This document shows, piece after piece, positions 14,455-27,871 of a stretch of DNA of 64,000 bases. Made by a program: the position numbers and the translations under genes. The notes beneath the pieces are model-generated. The model had not been told where the DNA came from. It saw only the letters and a program-made list of their open reading frames with translations, and searched no databases. This DNA comes from Varroa destructor (taxonomy: Eukaryota > Arthropoda > Arachnida > Mesostigmata > Varroidae): NCBI RefSeq assembly GCF_002443255.2, contig NW_019211456.1, forward strand, positions 57,951,578-58,015,577, written 5' to 3'. Position 1 is the stretch's first letter; every line of letters starts with the position of its first letter.

Positions 14455-17400
14455 CACACCCACTCTTTTGGCGGATAAGAAATAAAATAAATATTCTAAA
14501 CTCTCTTAAAAAGATACGTTGAATATGTACCACTTGATTCGCGATAATGTTGATTTAAAAAAAAAAAAACGTTTTTGTAACCAGCTCTCTTTCTGGGTCA
14601 ATCTGTTCTCTAGCATATAACTATCGGGTTATTATTGTATCATTACCCAACGTAACACAATATTTATATATATATATATATAAGTATTCATGCGGATACC
14701 ATAGCTAAATGATAAAAACAACTTGATATCGAACAAATTGTTTGTTTAAGACTTTGTGCCGCTAAATAAACTGTAACAAATTTTCAGGCTGAGTTAGATT
14801 CATAGAAAATACACCTATGCGATTAATAGAAGCAAGGCTGAGAAGGCCTTATTCTGATCGAGCTCTAAAGATTATGTGTTTAATGTGCGCCAGTTTTCGG
14901 GATATAGATTTTTTTTGTTAAAAGCACTTTTTTCGCTATACTTGTTTACCTGTTTAGGCACCGTGTTTGCCATATAGGACCTATTGTACGACTATGATTT
15001 GTTCTCCAAGCACACATAAATCATGGAAATATCTTATAGCAATTAGTACAAGAATCGCTTAGTTAACTGTGGGCTTGAGGGTGTCTTAGCGGATGATTGT
15101 TCTTTGGCACAGGTGATTTCTTTCGATGATAAAATATGATGAAACAAGGTTTTCGTATCTCAATAAGCGATTCCTGATGTCTATAGTTCAGAGAGTATCT
15201 AAAAATCTCAACAAAAACTATAGAAGACATTAAAAGCTTGATCAATCTGCCATAGAATTAAATTGCTTTTCAATAATTTTGTGCTTTTACGGCGCAGCGA
15301 GACCGAAATCGTCGTCTCGTTTAGCCGACATAGGATAGATTATATTGTTGTATGTCCTAGTACCCTTCAGGTAACGTTTTCCTATTCCTTAGGACTCATG
15401 GCCTCGGACACGGCTGAAACTAAACAAGTCCATCCATGTAATCACGCATTAGGAAAATATTTTCTTGATGGGTTAATTTAGATGTTGCAGATGCTACGTA
15501 ACTATCTCAAATATGACATTGAACCAAGGATTAACGTTTTTGGATATTTAGATTTGAATTGTTTGGACGCTATTGAGACACCACTTGAATCGCTTGCCTC
15601 TTTAATCATCATTTTTCTACTTTGCTCTCTAACTTTCTTGGTAGCTCCTGGATCGAAAGTTGGTTCATACTATTTATGGACTCAATCGACTGAAAAGGGA
15701 CTGGGAGCAAGATGTCGCCAATTCGTACCACACACACACGAGCTTGACTTTAATGTGCTATGCAAATTTAAAGTGTGCTCATCACTTTTGTTGTAGAAGT
15801 CCATCCACAAGCGAGCTATAAAAATATATATCTGCGAATGTTCTAAAGGAATATGTCACCAACGATCGCCATCTTAAGCAATACGTAACATAAGAATTCG
15901 ACGATATAGATAAACACCTATACTGTGACTGTTCGGAACGATCTTATCAAAAATTTATTTAAATAGAAAGGTTATTGGAATATTTAGATTAAAGAGAAAT
16001 TTAAACGGCTGCAATAAGGTAAATTGCATGAACAGGTTGCCATAAATCGCACAAAATATAGTGCACTCTGCCAATTTCTCGATACGGTTTGCACAAAAAG
16101 TAAGCTAGGATCTTGTTACACACTCTGTAGGGAGCACAGTGCCAGCGGTTAAGAGACCTATATAAAAATATTAAACGTTTATTTCCACAACAAGCTGGGC
16201 AAAACTATTGACTATACGCTTAAACATACGTATGTAACGTCGAAATAATACGTTTTCTTGGTCTTTAAATTGTTGTTTGTACTGTCAGTGATATCGTCGT
16301 ATCACAGTTTTTGGCATCATATGGGGGGAGGGGGGAGCAAGAGTGGTTCAAAAATTCGTGCCGCTAGAGTGAGGTGCTAAGCGTCAATCTTACGTGCATG
16401 GTGCAGGAAGGCATGAAATGCATGCCTGATGAGTATATATCGTCTTGTTCCAGACACTTATTTTTGTTCGGAAATATTCATTGACTTTGAATTATAAAAT
16501 TCACAACCAAGGCTAGGAATTTTGTTTTCTTAACTTCTAATTAGCGAAAGGTACACGGGTTTCTCCGGCAACGAGTATTGTTAACGAGATATCTCGACAT
16601 TAAGCGGTGTGCCTCTTAATAGGTGCACCGATCAGTTTTTCGTGGTCGGACGAGGCTTCATGGTTCATTTCAGGAAGGCGGGTTTAACTCAGTGTGGAGA
16701 TGCAAGGTGGAAGTTTTGTCTAGTACAGCTAAATTTCGTAAAAAGGTATGGGTATGACTTCCATTTGAACGAAGCGAAGCGAGAGCAGTTCTCAGCTAGA
16801 GCCGTTATGACTCTTTCATCGAGGATGCCTATCGCGAGGCTTTTCTAGCCCTCTCCTCTATGCGTAATACGCCTAAGTATATATACGTCTTTTGACGTGT
16901 TCCATTGCCTCTCCATTCGGTCGATGTATGTCAGCATTTGCCGACTGTCCGCCTTCTCGAAATTCCATAGTTTCCATTTCCTGTGCGTTATTTTCTAGTC
17001 AACCTACGAGACGTACGAAATGGGGCTGAACATGGCTCGCCGTATGTATCTTCTACTGTTGGGGAACGCCGTAAGCTCGTGTGCCTACGACTGCTTGACT
17101 GATTTTTGCTTATTTGTTATTTTTTGCAAAATTCGCCATGAGTATTACGAACGACAGCAAGATAAATTTGCAATAAACCTTTTCGCGAAAATGACTCTTC
17201 AATATTATTTAGAAAGGTCGTACATTTTAGTCGATAACATTTATCGAAACCGTGGTGTGTTTTTTTCATGGGAACGATCGGTGGATGAGCAGCGTTAAGA
17301 AAACTTTGTTTACCTTACTTCTTTCGCTCTGACGGATGTTGCTTCTGGTCGACTGTCTCCTTCAGCGTTAAGTCCGACACCAACCCCACTGTCTTCCCGT

Positions 17401-18119
17401 CAAGCAGATATCTTTATATATATACTGCGAGGCGACGCGGCATGACATGCTTCATGCTTTGATTTTATGTGTTCACAAGTGAAATTGCTATTGTGCTTAA
17501 TTGAAGAGCTGCTCTTTTATCCTCTACTCAGGTCCACGTTTAGTTTATCTAAGAAAGCCTCGAAAACAGTCTGTTAAACGCTTAAAAAATCAGTGTATTA
17601 TTATTATTGAGTACTATGGCAAACCTCGATGATACGATTACTTGTTTTCAATTGTTATTTCCAAGTTTGGAACACTGGCGGAAAACTTTTCCTTTGCTCT
17701 ACGCGTACGAAAGCTCATAAAAACATACTAGATTTAGTTAGGGCCTCTAAGGCACTGTAATGCATTCTCTTGACAGATTCACTGTCTGAGTCGGTTCAAG
17801 AAGGTCTTTTAACTTCCGGCATCATAGAAATATCGTTAGTATGTACAGAGTTTTTAAGTTACGTTCCGAAATGATATAAGTCGACTCATATCTAGAACTA
17901 AATTGACCCGTAGTAAGAAACTGTGTCTCACTATTTTGAAGGCAACTATGAAAAAATCCGTCTCCCTGGATGCAGGCTATAGCACAGAACTGGCATTGCG
18001 TCTGGAAAGTTTAGTGTGGTTTCCGACAATTGAATATATCCCTAGTTGCTTGGAGAACAAAAATGCCACAAGGCGACGACTATTATAGCCAATGCACATT
18101 ATGGTACCTATATAATTGG

Positions 18120-18163
18120 AATAGGCAGCGACTCAGAGCCGTGGCTGTGAGTCGCTGCCTATT
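18120..18163. repeat. Near-perfect inverted repeat (16-bp arms)
   Basis: AATAGGCAGCGACTCA (18120-18135) is matched exactly by TGAGTCGCTGCCTATT (18148-18163). The 12-base middle contains a further AGCC-GT-GGCT pairing, so the whole 44 bases fold as one hairpin. The arms are GC-richer than the surroundings. Confidence 0.9.
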
Positions 18164-21075
18164 TATATGGCCAGTGAGACTATATCGCTGGGTTAATCGA
18201 CGGCATCCATCACAAGGCCTACGTACAGGATATTCCCAAGTAGCTAAACAATTAAAATAATATTTAAGCAAAAACGTTCAACTTAATGGTCAATAAAGGG
18301 CTATTTCGCTATACTAAGGTTCTCCTCAGGCATCAGCTTCGAGAATTTAAACAAGTTCAACGCAATAAAAACAACATGAGAAAATGAGGTAAACGTCTAC
18401 GATGGGCATATCTCTATAGAAGACATAAGAATACATCTTATACCTATTCATATACGAAATCCTACGATACTGCACAATTGTGTCAATAAAGACATGTATT
18501 ATATTAGAGTCGTAGATCATAGTTTGCTATTCATTGTCCTACTGATTTATAACGATTAATACAAATAGTGCCTTTTTTTTTTTTTATATTTGACAACAGT
18601 GGTCTTTATGTGCTCTAATAGTATAAAAAGAGATGGTGGCGTGACCTACTATACAACCCAGACTAACTGTTTCTAACGCTCGGTACAAGTATTTCTATTT
18701 CATTGATTTTTCTTATCAGTATTCTTATCGTTCGAGTTAATGCATCACTTGCTCATAGAGGCTGATGGGCGTATACAGGAGTCAAACGATTTCGTAAAGC
18801 AAATCACATGCTTCACAGAAACGCATGTGATGAGCCACCCTTGAAACTGGGCATTATTGTAAAAGTAATACAGAAAGAAACAGCAGTTAATCAATAATGA
18901 GAGCAGGTACGTATCACCTACCTTCATGATGTCATAAAATTACCTACCTTGTCGAAAGAACATTAAATAGATATTTCTGTATATATATGTATATAAGACA
19001 TAAAGCATAAGGTACCCATATAATAGATTTACTGCCACCTGGATCTCATCAACCTATTTATAATCTTCGTACGCAAAAAATGAACTTTCGAATATCACAC
19101 CGAAGTTGATTCTGCACCAATGACCTTTGCATGACTAATTGTATTAGTATTATTTTGGCGTTTCATATCAACAAGCTTCAATTATGGAGCGTCTTTCGAA
19201 AGTTCAAATAGCGATACACAATTGTTTTCCACAAACGGTTCAAGTAAAATTTTTATCAACGTGTTGGTTAGCCTTAGGGCATGCCTAACGGCAATACCGG
19301 ACATAAAGCTCATAGAAACATAGAGACTTATATATACTGGCTTAGTTGGCCGGCTGAAAGGAGCTCTGCATAGCCATACGCGTGTATTTAGTCATTGATT
19401 GACAAACAAGATTTGATCTATTACAGTAACTAAATTGTATAGGCCTAAATATGACCTGAACCAACGTCTGTACTGTAAAGTGTTACCCTAATGATATCAC
19501 ACTCTTACTATTAACAAGTAACAGTCTGATTCGAGAATGGTAACCAAATTCACATACATTTACGCTACCGCGCTTGCAACGATTCATTGACCTGCAATAC
19601 ATCACAGCGAACTATACCTAGAAGGCGAATTCGGAAAGTCTGTCATCGAAGCAGAAACGCTTTTTTTGCGCGACTGGACCAGACCTGCCGGCCAACATTT
19701 CAAGGATCTTTCTGCTTTCCCCTTGAGCTTTTTATAGTTCCAGAGCCCCCAGCGTTCCAGAACAAGCGTACGTGACTTGTTTGAGACTTTGTGCGCATTC
19801 TTACTCATATCTACTAAATATTTTTAAGCCCCTTTAAATAGGTCAGTTAGCAACCATTGATCTAAATACGTACGGGGACATTATTTCCCACCCGACTGCA
19901 ACGCAGTTAAAAAACATTCATGTTGCTTACGCAGATTTTTTTGTTCAGAGATTTCAGTAGTAACTGCAATAACTTGCATCCTCTAGAAGCGATTAGCCGC
20001 TACACAACCTCCGCTGCAAAGAATTTCAGGTCTGGTCCTCTTATGAGTCTAATTGTTCAAATCGTGGAAAGTCTGCAGTCGCATGTTCTTTTGGTTACCA
20101 TTCAGCGTGCGATCGTAAGCCCTACTACCAGTAGAAGAGTCAGCAGAGTATTGTGCAATGTTTGCGTACAGATGTTTAGCCTTTTGTCGTTCCCTCTTAT
20201 TTGTGGGCAGCCCAACGCCGCTTGAGTTTAAGCTCACTTCGCTTCATAATGTCTTCTTCTTACGCTGCGTCTCCTTCGTCACGATACTACGCTATCTCCT
20301 GCTTTTCATTTTCTCCTCCTTTTGCGTTTCTCTAGTGGAACCATCAGCTCGAGTGCTGCGCCTGGATACCGCATCCCATCTCGCCCATTCGCTCACTCAA
20401 AACTTCTTTCGCCGAACATCCTTTTATTTTTTTACCCGTTAGTTTGGCGAATGCTTCGTGTGTCGTCTCCTTCTTTCCTGTAAATCGAATAAAGTAATCA
20501 AAATTTATGGTAGCTGTTCCTTTGAAGCAGAAGCACCAGTAATGGCCAGCTGTAGGAGTTTTGGGGTACAGCGTGTGGTATTACTCTGCTGTTAAGGTAG
20601 AACTCTGCTAGAAACAATACTACACATGACAATGATGCCCCCTGGCCTTACATCTGCCCGCTGCATCAAAACCGTAATCGTCTTGGTAAACTATGCGTAG
20701 AAAACGTTGGCATCACTGGCCATACTGTCGTTATTGTGTTTTGTCACAATGTAACATCGGCCACATTCACGAGTCACTACGCGATTATGTGTCGGTGTGT
20801 ATGTATGTACGTGTGGCGGAGGGGGACGTCTCTTCATGTGTTTGTCTGTTCGAGAAAGAGAATGAATACTCCTCAATGGAAAGATCTCAGCGGGCCTCAG
20901 CTGTTTCGCACAATGGCCAAGCTAGTACGCTTTCGCTTGCGCCTGTTACATCCGTTATTGACATTGACTCGGACTTGTATAAAGTAAATTAGTGGCTTGA
21001 CTATCTTCTTCAGCTTTTCTGTTCATAAAAAACCGCAATCGATAAATTAACCTTTTGTCAGGTTTAACATTGCCA

Positions 21076-21097
21076 CAACAACAACAACAACAACAAC
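21076..21097. repeat. (CAA)7 microsatellite
   Basis: Seven exact CAA units. Confidence 0.96.
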
Positions 21098-21739
21098 CTA
21101 TGTTCCTAAGCAATTCCTAAGGTGTTTGTCTTTGCTGTGTGAATGTTTCTTTGCAGCAGTTGCGGACTAAAAGGACGGCTGACTTGTTGTTGATGGTAGT
21201 TTCAACATAATGTCAAGTGTGCAATTCGAGATACGCTGAGTATAACATGTTTAGTTATTTACATGCCTATTCCACTTCTGACAGTTCTGCTGGTTTTCTA
21301 CATTTACCCAAAAAACGTTTCGCTTAACTCTCATAGAGTAGGTAGGCTTTGCTCTCCGTGCGCTTTATCTCAGACGGTAACAAAAGCATGACCGCGACGA
21401 ACCCTGAATTATCTATACCGTTTTGTCGTCGCCTTGAGAAATAGGCTTATGAGCAAACAAAGACGTTCTCCTAAACGTGTTTCTGCAAATTCATATTTTT
21501 CCATGGCGATTCATTACGAGAGCAGTAAATGATTTTCGTCTGTAAGCTATATTTAAAATATAAAGTTACTTACTTTTGCTTTCTCGGGTCGATTCACGTA
21601 GCCGATTTATATGAGCGATATACAATGTACGCATGATTTGGCATCGTATGCCACCGAAGCATGATATGATAAGCTATATGAATCAATTACTAAATTCTAT
21701 GAACATCGTATTATATATATGTTGTTACTGTTATTACGT

Positions 21740-21772
21740 GGCTGGCTGACTGACTGGCTGGCTGGCTGGCTG
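21740..21772. repeat. GGCT/GACT tetranucleotide repeat
   Basis: Tandem GGCT units interrupted by GACT; a shorter TGGC run is at 37950-37966. Confidence 0.93.
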
Positions 21773-22085
21773 TCTGTTTATCTGTCGAAAAACACTTTGC
21801 TATGGTTGGTAAATACGATGAACGAACATTCCGTAGAATGCTAGCACCGGTGCATATTTAGTCCGCACTACTAAATGCGTCGTTTGGAATAGACTGGAAA
21901 ACAATCTACTGTTTTTTCTATCAACGAATTATGAAAACTTGTTATTGCCGCTCATCGATGATGCCGACATCTGAACCGGTGGGGGAAAGCAGCCTATTTA
22001 CGCGCTGCGTTACACCTCTAAATGCCTCCAACACCATCTTTGATTTCTATAGGCGCCGAATACTGTTGCAAAACGATGTTGAATT

Positions 22086-22129
22086 ACGACGACGACGACG
22101 ACGACGACGACGGGGGGGGGGGGGGGGGG
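22086..22129. repeat. (ACG)9 followed by G18
   Basis: A trinucleotide array runs directly into 18 G. Both strands show long chance open frames through it. Confidence 0.97.
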
Positions 22130-23124
22130 AAAATTCTCATGCATCACCAAAAGAAAACCAAGAGTTACACATTCATATTTGATTAACGGTATATTGCCTC
22201 TACAAAACAAAAAATACAGTAATGACTGCAGGCGCGCCATATTCAAACTGTTTACGTAGTTTGCATATTTCGCCTCTGGCACTAATAGGCAAAACTATGT
22301 GTCAATAGAGCTAGTGGGGCTGAACGTTGTTGCCTGTCACCCTTCTGAAATGCAATTCACTCTAACCCAGGACAGCAAAATGCCGAGGACGTTTGTTCTG
22401 TCAAAAGGCTTTCTACAGAACGTGTTCGGACAGCTTGACTCAGAGCTATTTCTCAATTCCAAATCGTCATTACTTGTATATTGTCTATAGAAGTTTTAAT
22501 ACAAAGACGAAGCGTACGCAAATGGAAATGTCGATCGAGCAATTAAGAATAAAAAGAAAAATAATATATCAGGGCAGCATGTATTTTCGCGTGCTTCCGC
22601 GCTCTACAACTTTGTTGCTGTTAGTGAGTTCTTGCAGGAAAAAGTTACTTTCCTATAAGGGATCCGCAAGGACTTCCAAAATGGAGACTTGAATTAAGTT
22701 AGAATTGAAGTTTCTTACGAGAACTATTTACGTCTCGATGTTATTTTGTGCACAAGTTCCGATTTAGAAACTATAGTTATGTGGCGACATTCGTGTCTCT
22801 TGAATTCAAGTTATGTCAGATCTAGCTGACATTTCCGATAGCTATGAGTCCACAGATTTTCTATCAGGATAATATGCGAAGCTGTATAAGCCAACAACAT
22901 TTAATGCAACCACTAAAAAAAAAAATTGTTTTCACGAGAGAACTATGTCATATTTTTTAAAACATTTCAAGCATGGGATTATTTCGCAGTGATTTACAAA
23001 TAACAGCCAATTTGCAAAAAAGATACTAAATAAATTCAGCAATATCTTTGTCCCATTCAGCTTACTAAGTGTCGTATGGTACAATAATAGTTACTTTTCA
23101 ATCGTTACCCAACCGCGCAGTAAA

Positions 23125-23147
23125 ATTAATGAGTGAGACTCATTAAT
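23125..23147. repeat. Small inverted repeat next to GAGACGTAT direct repeats
   Basis: ATTAATGAGT and ACTCATTAAT form 10-bp arms around GAG. Two copies of TGAGACGTAT follow within about 60 bases. Confidence 0.75.
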
Positions 23148-23827
23148 ATGAGACGTATCATAATCGTAAGACGTAAAATCGATAAAATGAGACGTATATT
23201 ATATTGACGTCTACATAAGAACGAGAAGTGATCCCATACAAAATCATCTACATAGAAGTGTTTGTTTGTGCTATCAAAACATTTATATCAGAGTAGATTC
23301 TTAGCGATGCACACACAATCGAACAAAAATCCTGAAACTGGGTATTAGCAAGATCTATGCTGTATGAACCTATTTCCATGGGTGCATATGATAATTTTAT
23401 ATCACAGGTATCATTTTAAATTTCAACGACGGTTCACAAATGTAGGTCAACCCGAATTTAGGCGACATATATGCATGTATATACGGCGTCTATATAAGGA
23501 CTTTTTTAATGCTTTGTTTCTAAGGCTGTACCGAAATAAAAACAGACATTTTAAGCAAATATTTACATGTGTTAAGGATGTCGTTCTTGACAGTTATCCT
23601 TATTCAATTCATTATTCACCACGATTACAGCTTCAATTTGAAAACCACTCATAACTGTGTTTCGGATAAGAAAAAAGCTTCCCATCTTTGTGGACAAAGC
23701 CTGGGCAACAGCCCATATTTTTCTCAAATTTCAAAAACTACGCATAATTTTCTATTACGAATTTGTTCTACAAAGAACAGGTTTTTCTCACAGTGCTAAT
23801 CAATGGTGACGGATCACATACCTGTCA

Positions 23828-23830
<3 letters not shown>

Positions 23831-23876
<46 letters not shown>
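23831..23876. repeat. (AG)19 followed by a G run
   Basis: A perfect AG dinucleotide array ends in about nine G. Confidence 0.97.
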
Positions 23877-26800
23877 AGGGCGCGCGAAAGCTATTTGTAG
23901 CTCTGAAAATTTAACCAGTTTTTTTTAAATTATAGCTACTATAGACGCAAGGTAAACAATGAATCGGATGATGAAAGTAATAGTGATTGAAAAAAGCTAT
24001 CGGTTAAGTTATATGAGCTACATTTAGGTTGGTTCTATAGCAATGGCAGGTTGAGCGATACGGTAACGGCGGATCATGAAACGACGACGGTGAATATTTG
24101 ATTGTGATTCAAAACTGAATATTGAGATGTTCGGTGAGACTGAACTATGGCAGTATAGCAACAAATTATCGAAGTTTTTCTGCTATCGTCACAGGGGCTG
24201 TTTTTTAATCGAAAACCTTTGAAAAACATATTATTAATACTATTACTGTTACCTACTTGATACCGCTTGAAAAATGTATCGCTTGAATTCTCAGTAAGTA
24301 CTATCAATCGTTCGAACTCGTTTGTCCCCATTAATCGGGTAGCATTCGAACGTTCGAAACGCGCGAATCTCTAACAAACTTCACATAATGCACTTCATAT
24401 TCTATCCCTTCAAAATCCGGATTAGGACCGGATCCGGATATAGTAGATCGAAAGTAGGATTATTTAGGATTTATCAATAATAATCGCATTATACATCAAG
24501 TTACTGCGATTTTTTAGTTTGTTATTGAACCAGACTGGCCAGCGATTGAACTTTTGGGCAGCGTAAATAACAATATCTGTTGCAATATTGCCTACATAAG
24601 GTACAATATTCAACAAGACGATGAACTGTACAAAGGCGACGATGGAAATCACTAACCGTATAGGGCATTACTACATATCCGCTGAACCGGTCAGATCCTT
24701 TTCAAGTCCTGTCCGTTATTGCCTCAATCTGATAGAGTTCGTAATCGACTTCCGCGAACTCCTATAAATATCAGTAAGTTACTTTTCCTCTCTCTAGTTC
24801 AAACCTCAATACGTGTTTGACGGATTCGATAGTTCTGATCGTAAGCAAGATAGTGATGGGGAGGCTGGCTAAAAGCGGTTTACAGAGAGAAAAAAAAACA
24901 AAAAGGCAATATCTTTATATAAATATAAGATAAAATATTTAAGGTAGGCGAGGTACGTTTAGGAGGCTAATAATAATTGTCTGATTTCTTATTGTAGCTA
25001 GTTACTTTTAGGTCACTCGTTAAGCAGTATTAGCGTTTTAAAGGATAGCTAGGTGTGTGTCCATATTGAATAGATATTTAAATTTCAGCTTGTAAAGACG
25101 TCTTACAGTGTTTGTAACAGTGTATCTTCCTATGATGTTATGATAACTGGGACCGCTACGGGGCACACGAGGGAATTACGAGGTGACAGCTAGATTATAA
25201 AGTAGTGAAGATAAAAAAAAGTTGATACCCAATGAGGTTTTGCAATACGGCGTTTACCGCTAGCTGAAAACAATTTTTCTGAGATTAGCTATGTTTGTTT
25301 CTACAACATATTCTCGACCTTAGAATTACAATACGCAGTGTCGAAATGGTACATATATGCAACTAAGTGTTCACGTAGCGGCAGAAGCTTTAGTGGGCAA
25401 ATCTGTCAGGTAATCGCCTCGCTCGAGAATGGCAAGAACGCGCAATGCGGCATTTTCTCTTTGTAAAATGTCCCTTTAGAGACTGGCAAGGCATTGCTAC
25501 GTTCGCACATGTGGGATTTCCGATGGGCTTATCGTGACCGTGTGAACAGACAAAGAGACGTCTCAACAAGTAGTTTGTACGATTCAGACGTAGGGGCTAA
25601 TATATGGCGTTAGCAGAGGCATAGATTCGAGAGTGTAGTTTCACTAAGTGGCCGTTGTAAGGGAGTACCCACATAGGAACCCATTGCATTGTGTTTTTGC
25701 TGACCTAACCTGCGAAGGTTATTTCGGTTAGTTCGCTGATTCGAGCAGCCTACTTCGAAGTTAACGTCAATTCCATGTAGCTGTGAAAGTTCAAAAGCAA
25801 GAACCTATGAGCGCAACAGCAAGTTAGTCAGTGCATAATGCACAGCAAGACGAAGCAGCGTCTAGTAGACAGGAATTATCGCCCCGGTCCAGCCAACGAG
25901 GTTCACCCCGATACGAGAAGCCGTTTCCGTATGGCTCTGTTGCCGTTGTTGTTCTCTTCAATTTCTCTGCGACACAGATAAAGGGTTGAGTCTCTCTTAC
26001 GTGGTTGTGGCTGTTTAAAGTAGGTCCATACGGAGTTCAGCTTTATGACCTTCACTCCCTTTTCAAGGAGAGTCTGATTTACATGGACGGGCATGAAGGC
26101 ACGAAGGGATCGATATATTAGTCGGTCAGCCTTTCCCGTTAATAGGGAAGATGCGACTTCAAAGCGATGCGTGACTATCAACAGCTAACTTTGTTACACA
26201 ACCGATTCAGCACTTCCCAATGTGAGATGGGACCTGAATGTAGAACTCGGCTGAAACGGCGCTGAAGACCTTTTAGAAAGAGATATAAAAGCCGTGCAGC
26301 CAAGAGGTTATTGCAGCTGAGTCTGATAGCTTTTTCTTTCAAACGTATGAAGAAGAGACTTGCCACTATCGCTACATAGGACTTGCAGTATGCAGCTGTC
26401 GAAAAGGAAGCTCTGATCTGACTACTGATTAAGGTCTTAGCGCCATTTTGTCATATGCGTGCCTTCTTCATCGTCGTATTTCCATGCCATCGTTTGGCTG
26501 GAACTTCACGTGCTGTATGACAGTAAACATGGCGTACAAGGCTAGGGTTGCGAGAAATTTATTCACAGGAAGATAGCATCATGTTCGATTACTGCAGGAG
26601 GCACAACTTATTGACCCATTCATAAATAATATACGACATGTTGAACATAAATGATCCCTGTCACTTGGCAGTGTTCACATTGGAAATAAGTAAATTAGAT
26701 AGAGCTCTGACAAGAGAGTTAGAGCACAGGCGTATCCTGCCAAAAGCTACTAATTGGCACTGTTCGTCAGATTCGAAATACATAGAAAGAAAAAAGAACA

Positions 26801-27631
26801 GCACAATTGTAAAAAAAAATTCAAGCAAAATATGTATCTTGTAGAGGTGGTTCGGCTTCAATTCAAAAAATTGATTAGCTTTTGGATTGGGTGGAACTTT
26901 ACCTACACTCGACCGCTCTGGGTTAACGCGGCCTAAACTTCTTCGACCTTTACAAGTGGGTGAGTTCGGTATACAGTATTTTCTTCGGGTTCCCCCTAAT
27001 AATGGGAGTTGCACAGTAACGTGCACAACAGCACCGCTCGTTTGCCTCTTTTCCCGCTCTATCATTCCGGTACTCTAATGCCCATCGAGTGAACATAGAA
27101 GCAGCCGTTGGCTTAGCCTCGCTTCTTCTCTCTCTGTGGTCGGTTGCCTCAGGCGTTAATCGCCTTTACTGCAAGGACACATGCGGAACGAAGCTTCTAG
27201 GCAAAGCAGACATCCGCATAGGCAATACGCTTACGTGATGTGAGCAAGTGTAGAAAAAGAACAAAGTACCGACAAAGCTGAAGCAAGCAATCAAACCTGA
27301 TTACGGCGTGAAGGAACGAGTGTAGACTGGGTGACGGCCAGCTGACTGACGTACGGCGGGTAGGGCTGAGGGGGTTGAGTTTGGCCGGCTTCGTCGGACC
27401 AGTGCTGATATAATTACGGCAACAGCGAGAGCTTGGACGCATTCATTCCGATAAACTTGCTCGGCCGCAGTTTGCGTACCCCTTGCTTGCTGCTATGGCT
27501 CAAAGAAAAAATGATACGTTGCAATAAGTTTATTAGTTCATCTCAAGCTAGCTATCTTGCTTTTGGACTTTCGAACTTTATCACTAGGTATTTCAGTCCT
27601 CCATGTGCTAAATGGTTTATTGCTTTTTTAA

Positions 27632-27871
27632 ATAGAGGCGCCACCCCGACGATTTTTAATTTATGACAAGATATATGGTTCTTGTAATTGGTCATCTATT
27701 GAAATGTATGGAATGGCTATGGTAACAATTTTGTTAACAATTTCATTCCTTCCAATTCCCACCTTCAGCATAGTTAAACAAAGAATAAAGGAAATTGATC
27801 TTGATGCTCACCCAATTATCTTGGTGCTGACCTATAATAAAGCTGCTAAAATATTCGTGTTAACATTTTGA
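27632..27871 (+). CDS. Unassigned 79-codon open segment with hydrophobic stretch
   Basis: The frame is open from 27632 to a TGA at 27869. Two AGs after a T-rich run (TTGCTTTTTTAAATAG, then GAG) could serve as acceptors. It encodes IYGSCNWSSIEMYGMAMV, then a membrane-like run ending in SFLPIPTFSIVKQRIKE. A Trp/Gly pair, an Ile-Pro in the middle of the helix and a basic end recall the last membrane helix of SLC6 neurotransmitter transporters. The spacing does not match well, and no other transporter exon was seen nearby. It could be a terminal exon, a decayed fragment or chance. Confidence 0.2.
   Translation: MEAPPRRFLIYDKIYGSCNWSSIEMYGMAMVTILLTISFLPIPTFSIVKQRIKEIDLDAHPIILVLTYNKAAKIFVLTF

Larger units (their letters stand above)
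10701..18119. other. No recognised gene
   Basis: It contains simple repeats only. An open stretch at 15263-15796 (+) is interrupted by one TAG at 15479 and includes a hydrophobic LASLIIIFLLCSLTFLVAPG segment, but I recognise no family. A plus frame around 12620-12760 (WIPEAIVEASFADDIITD) is equally unassigned. Confidence 0.5.
18164..27631. other. No recognised gene
   Basis: It contains the microsatellites and small palindrome listed above. GC-richer patches at 19590-20450, 20690-21000 and 25850-27440 give overlapping frames on both strands without any motif I recognise. Confidence 0.5.

Noticed and set aside
21931..22282. Arg/Gly-rich (plus) and Val/Pro-rich (minus) frames
   Set aside because: Created by the (ACG)9-G18 microsatellite.
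26661..27065. 134-codon minus-strand frame
   Set aside because: Composition-driven: it passes through an A/T-rich run giving poly-Phe, and has no family features.
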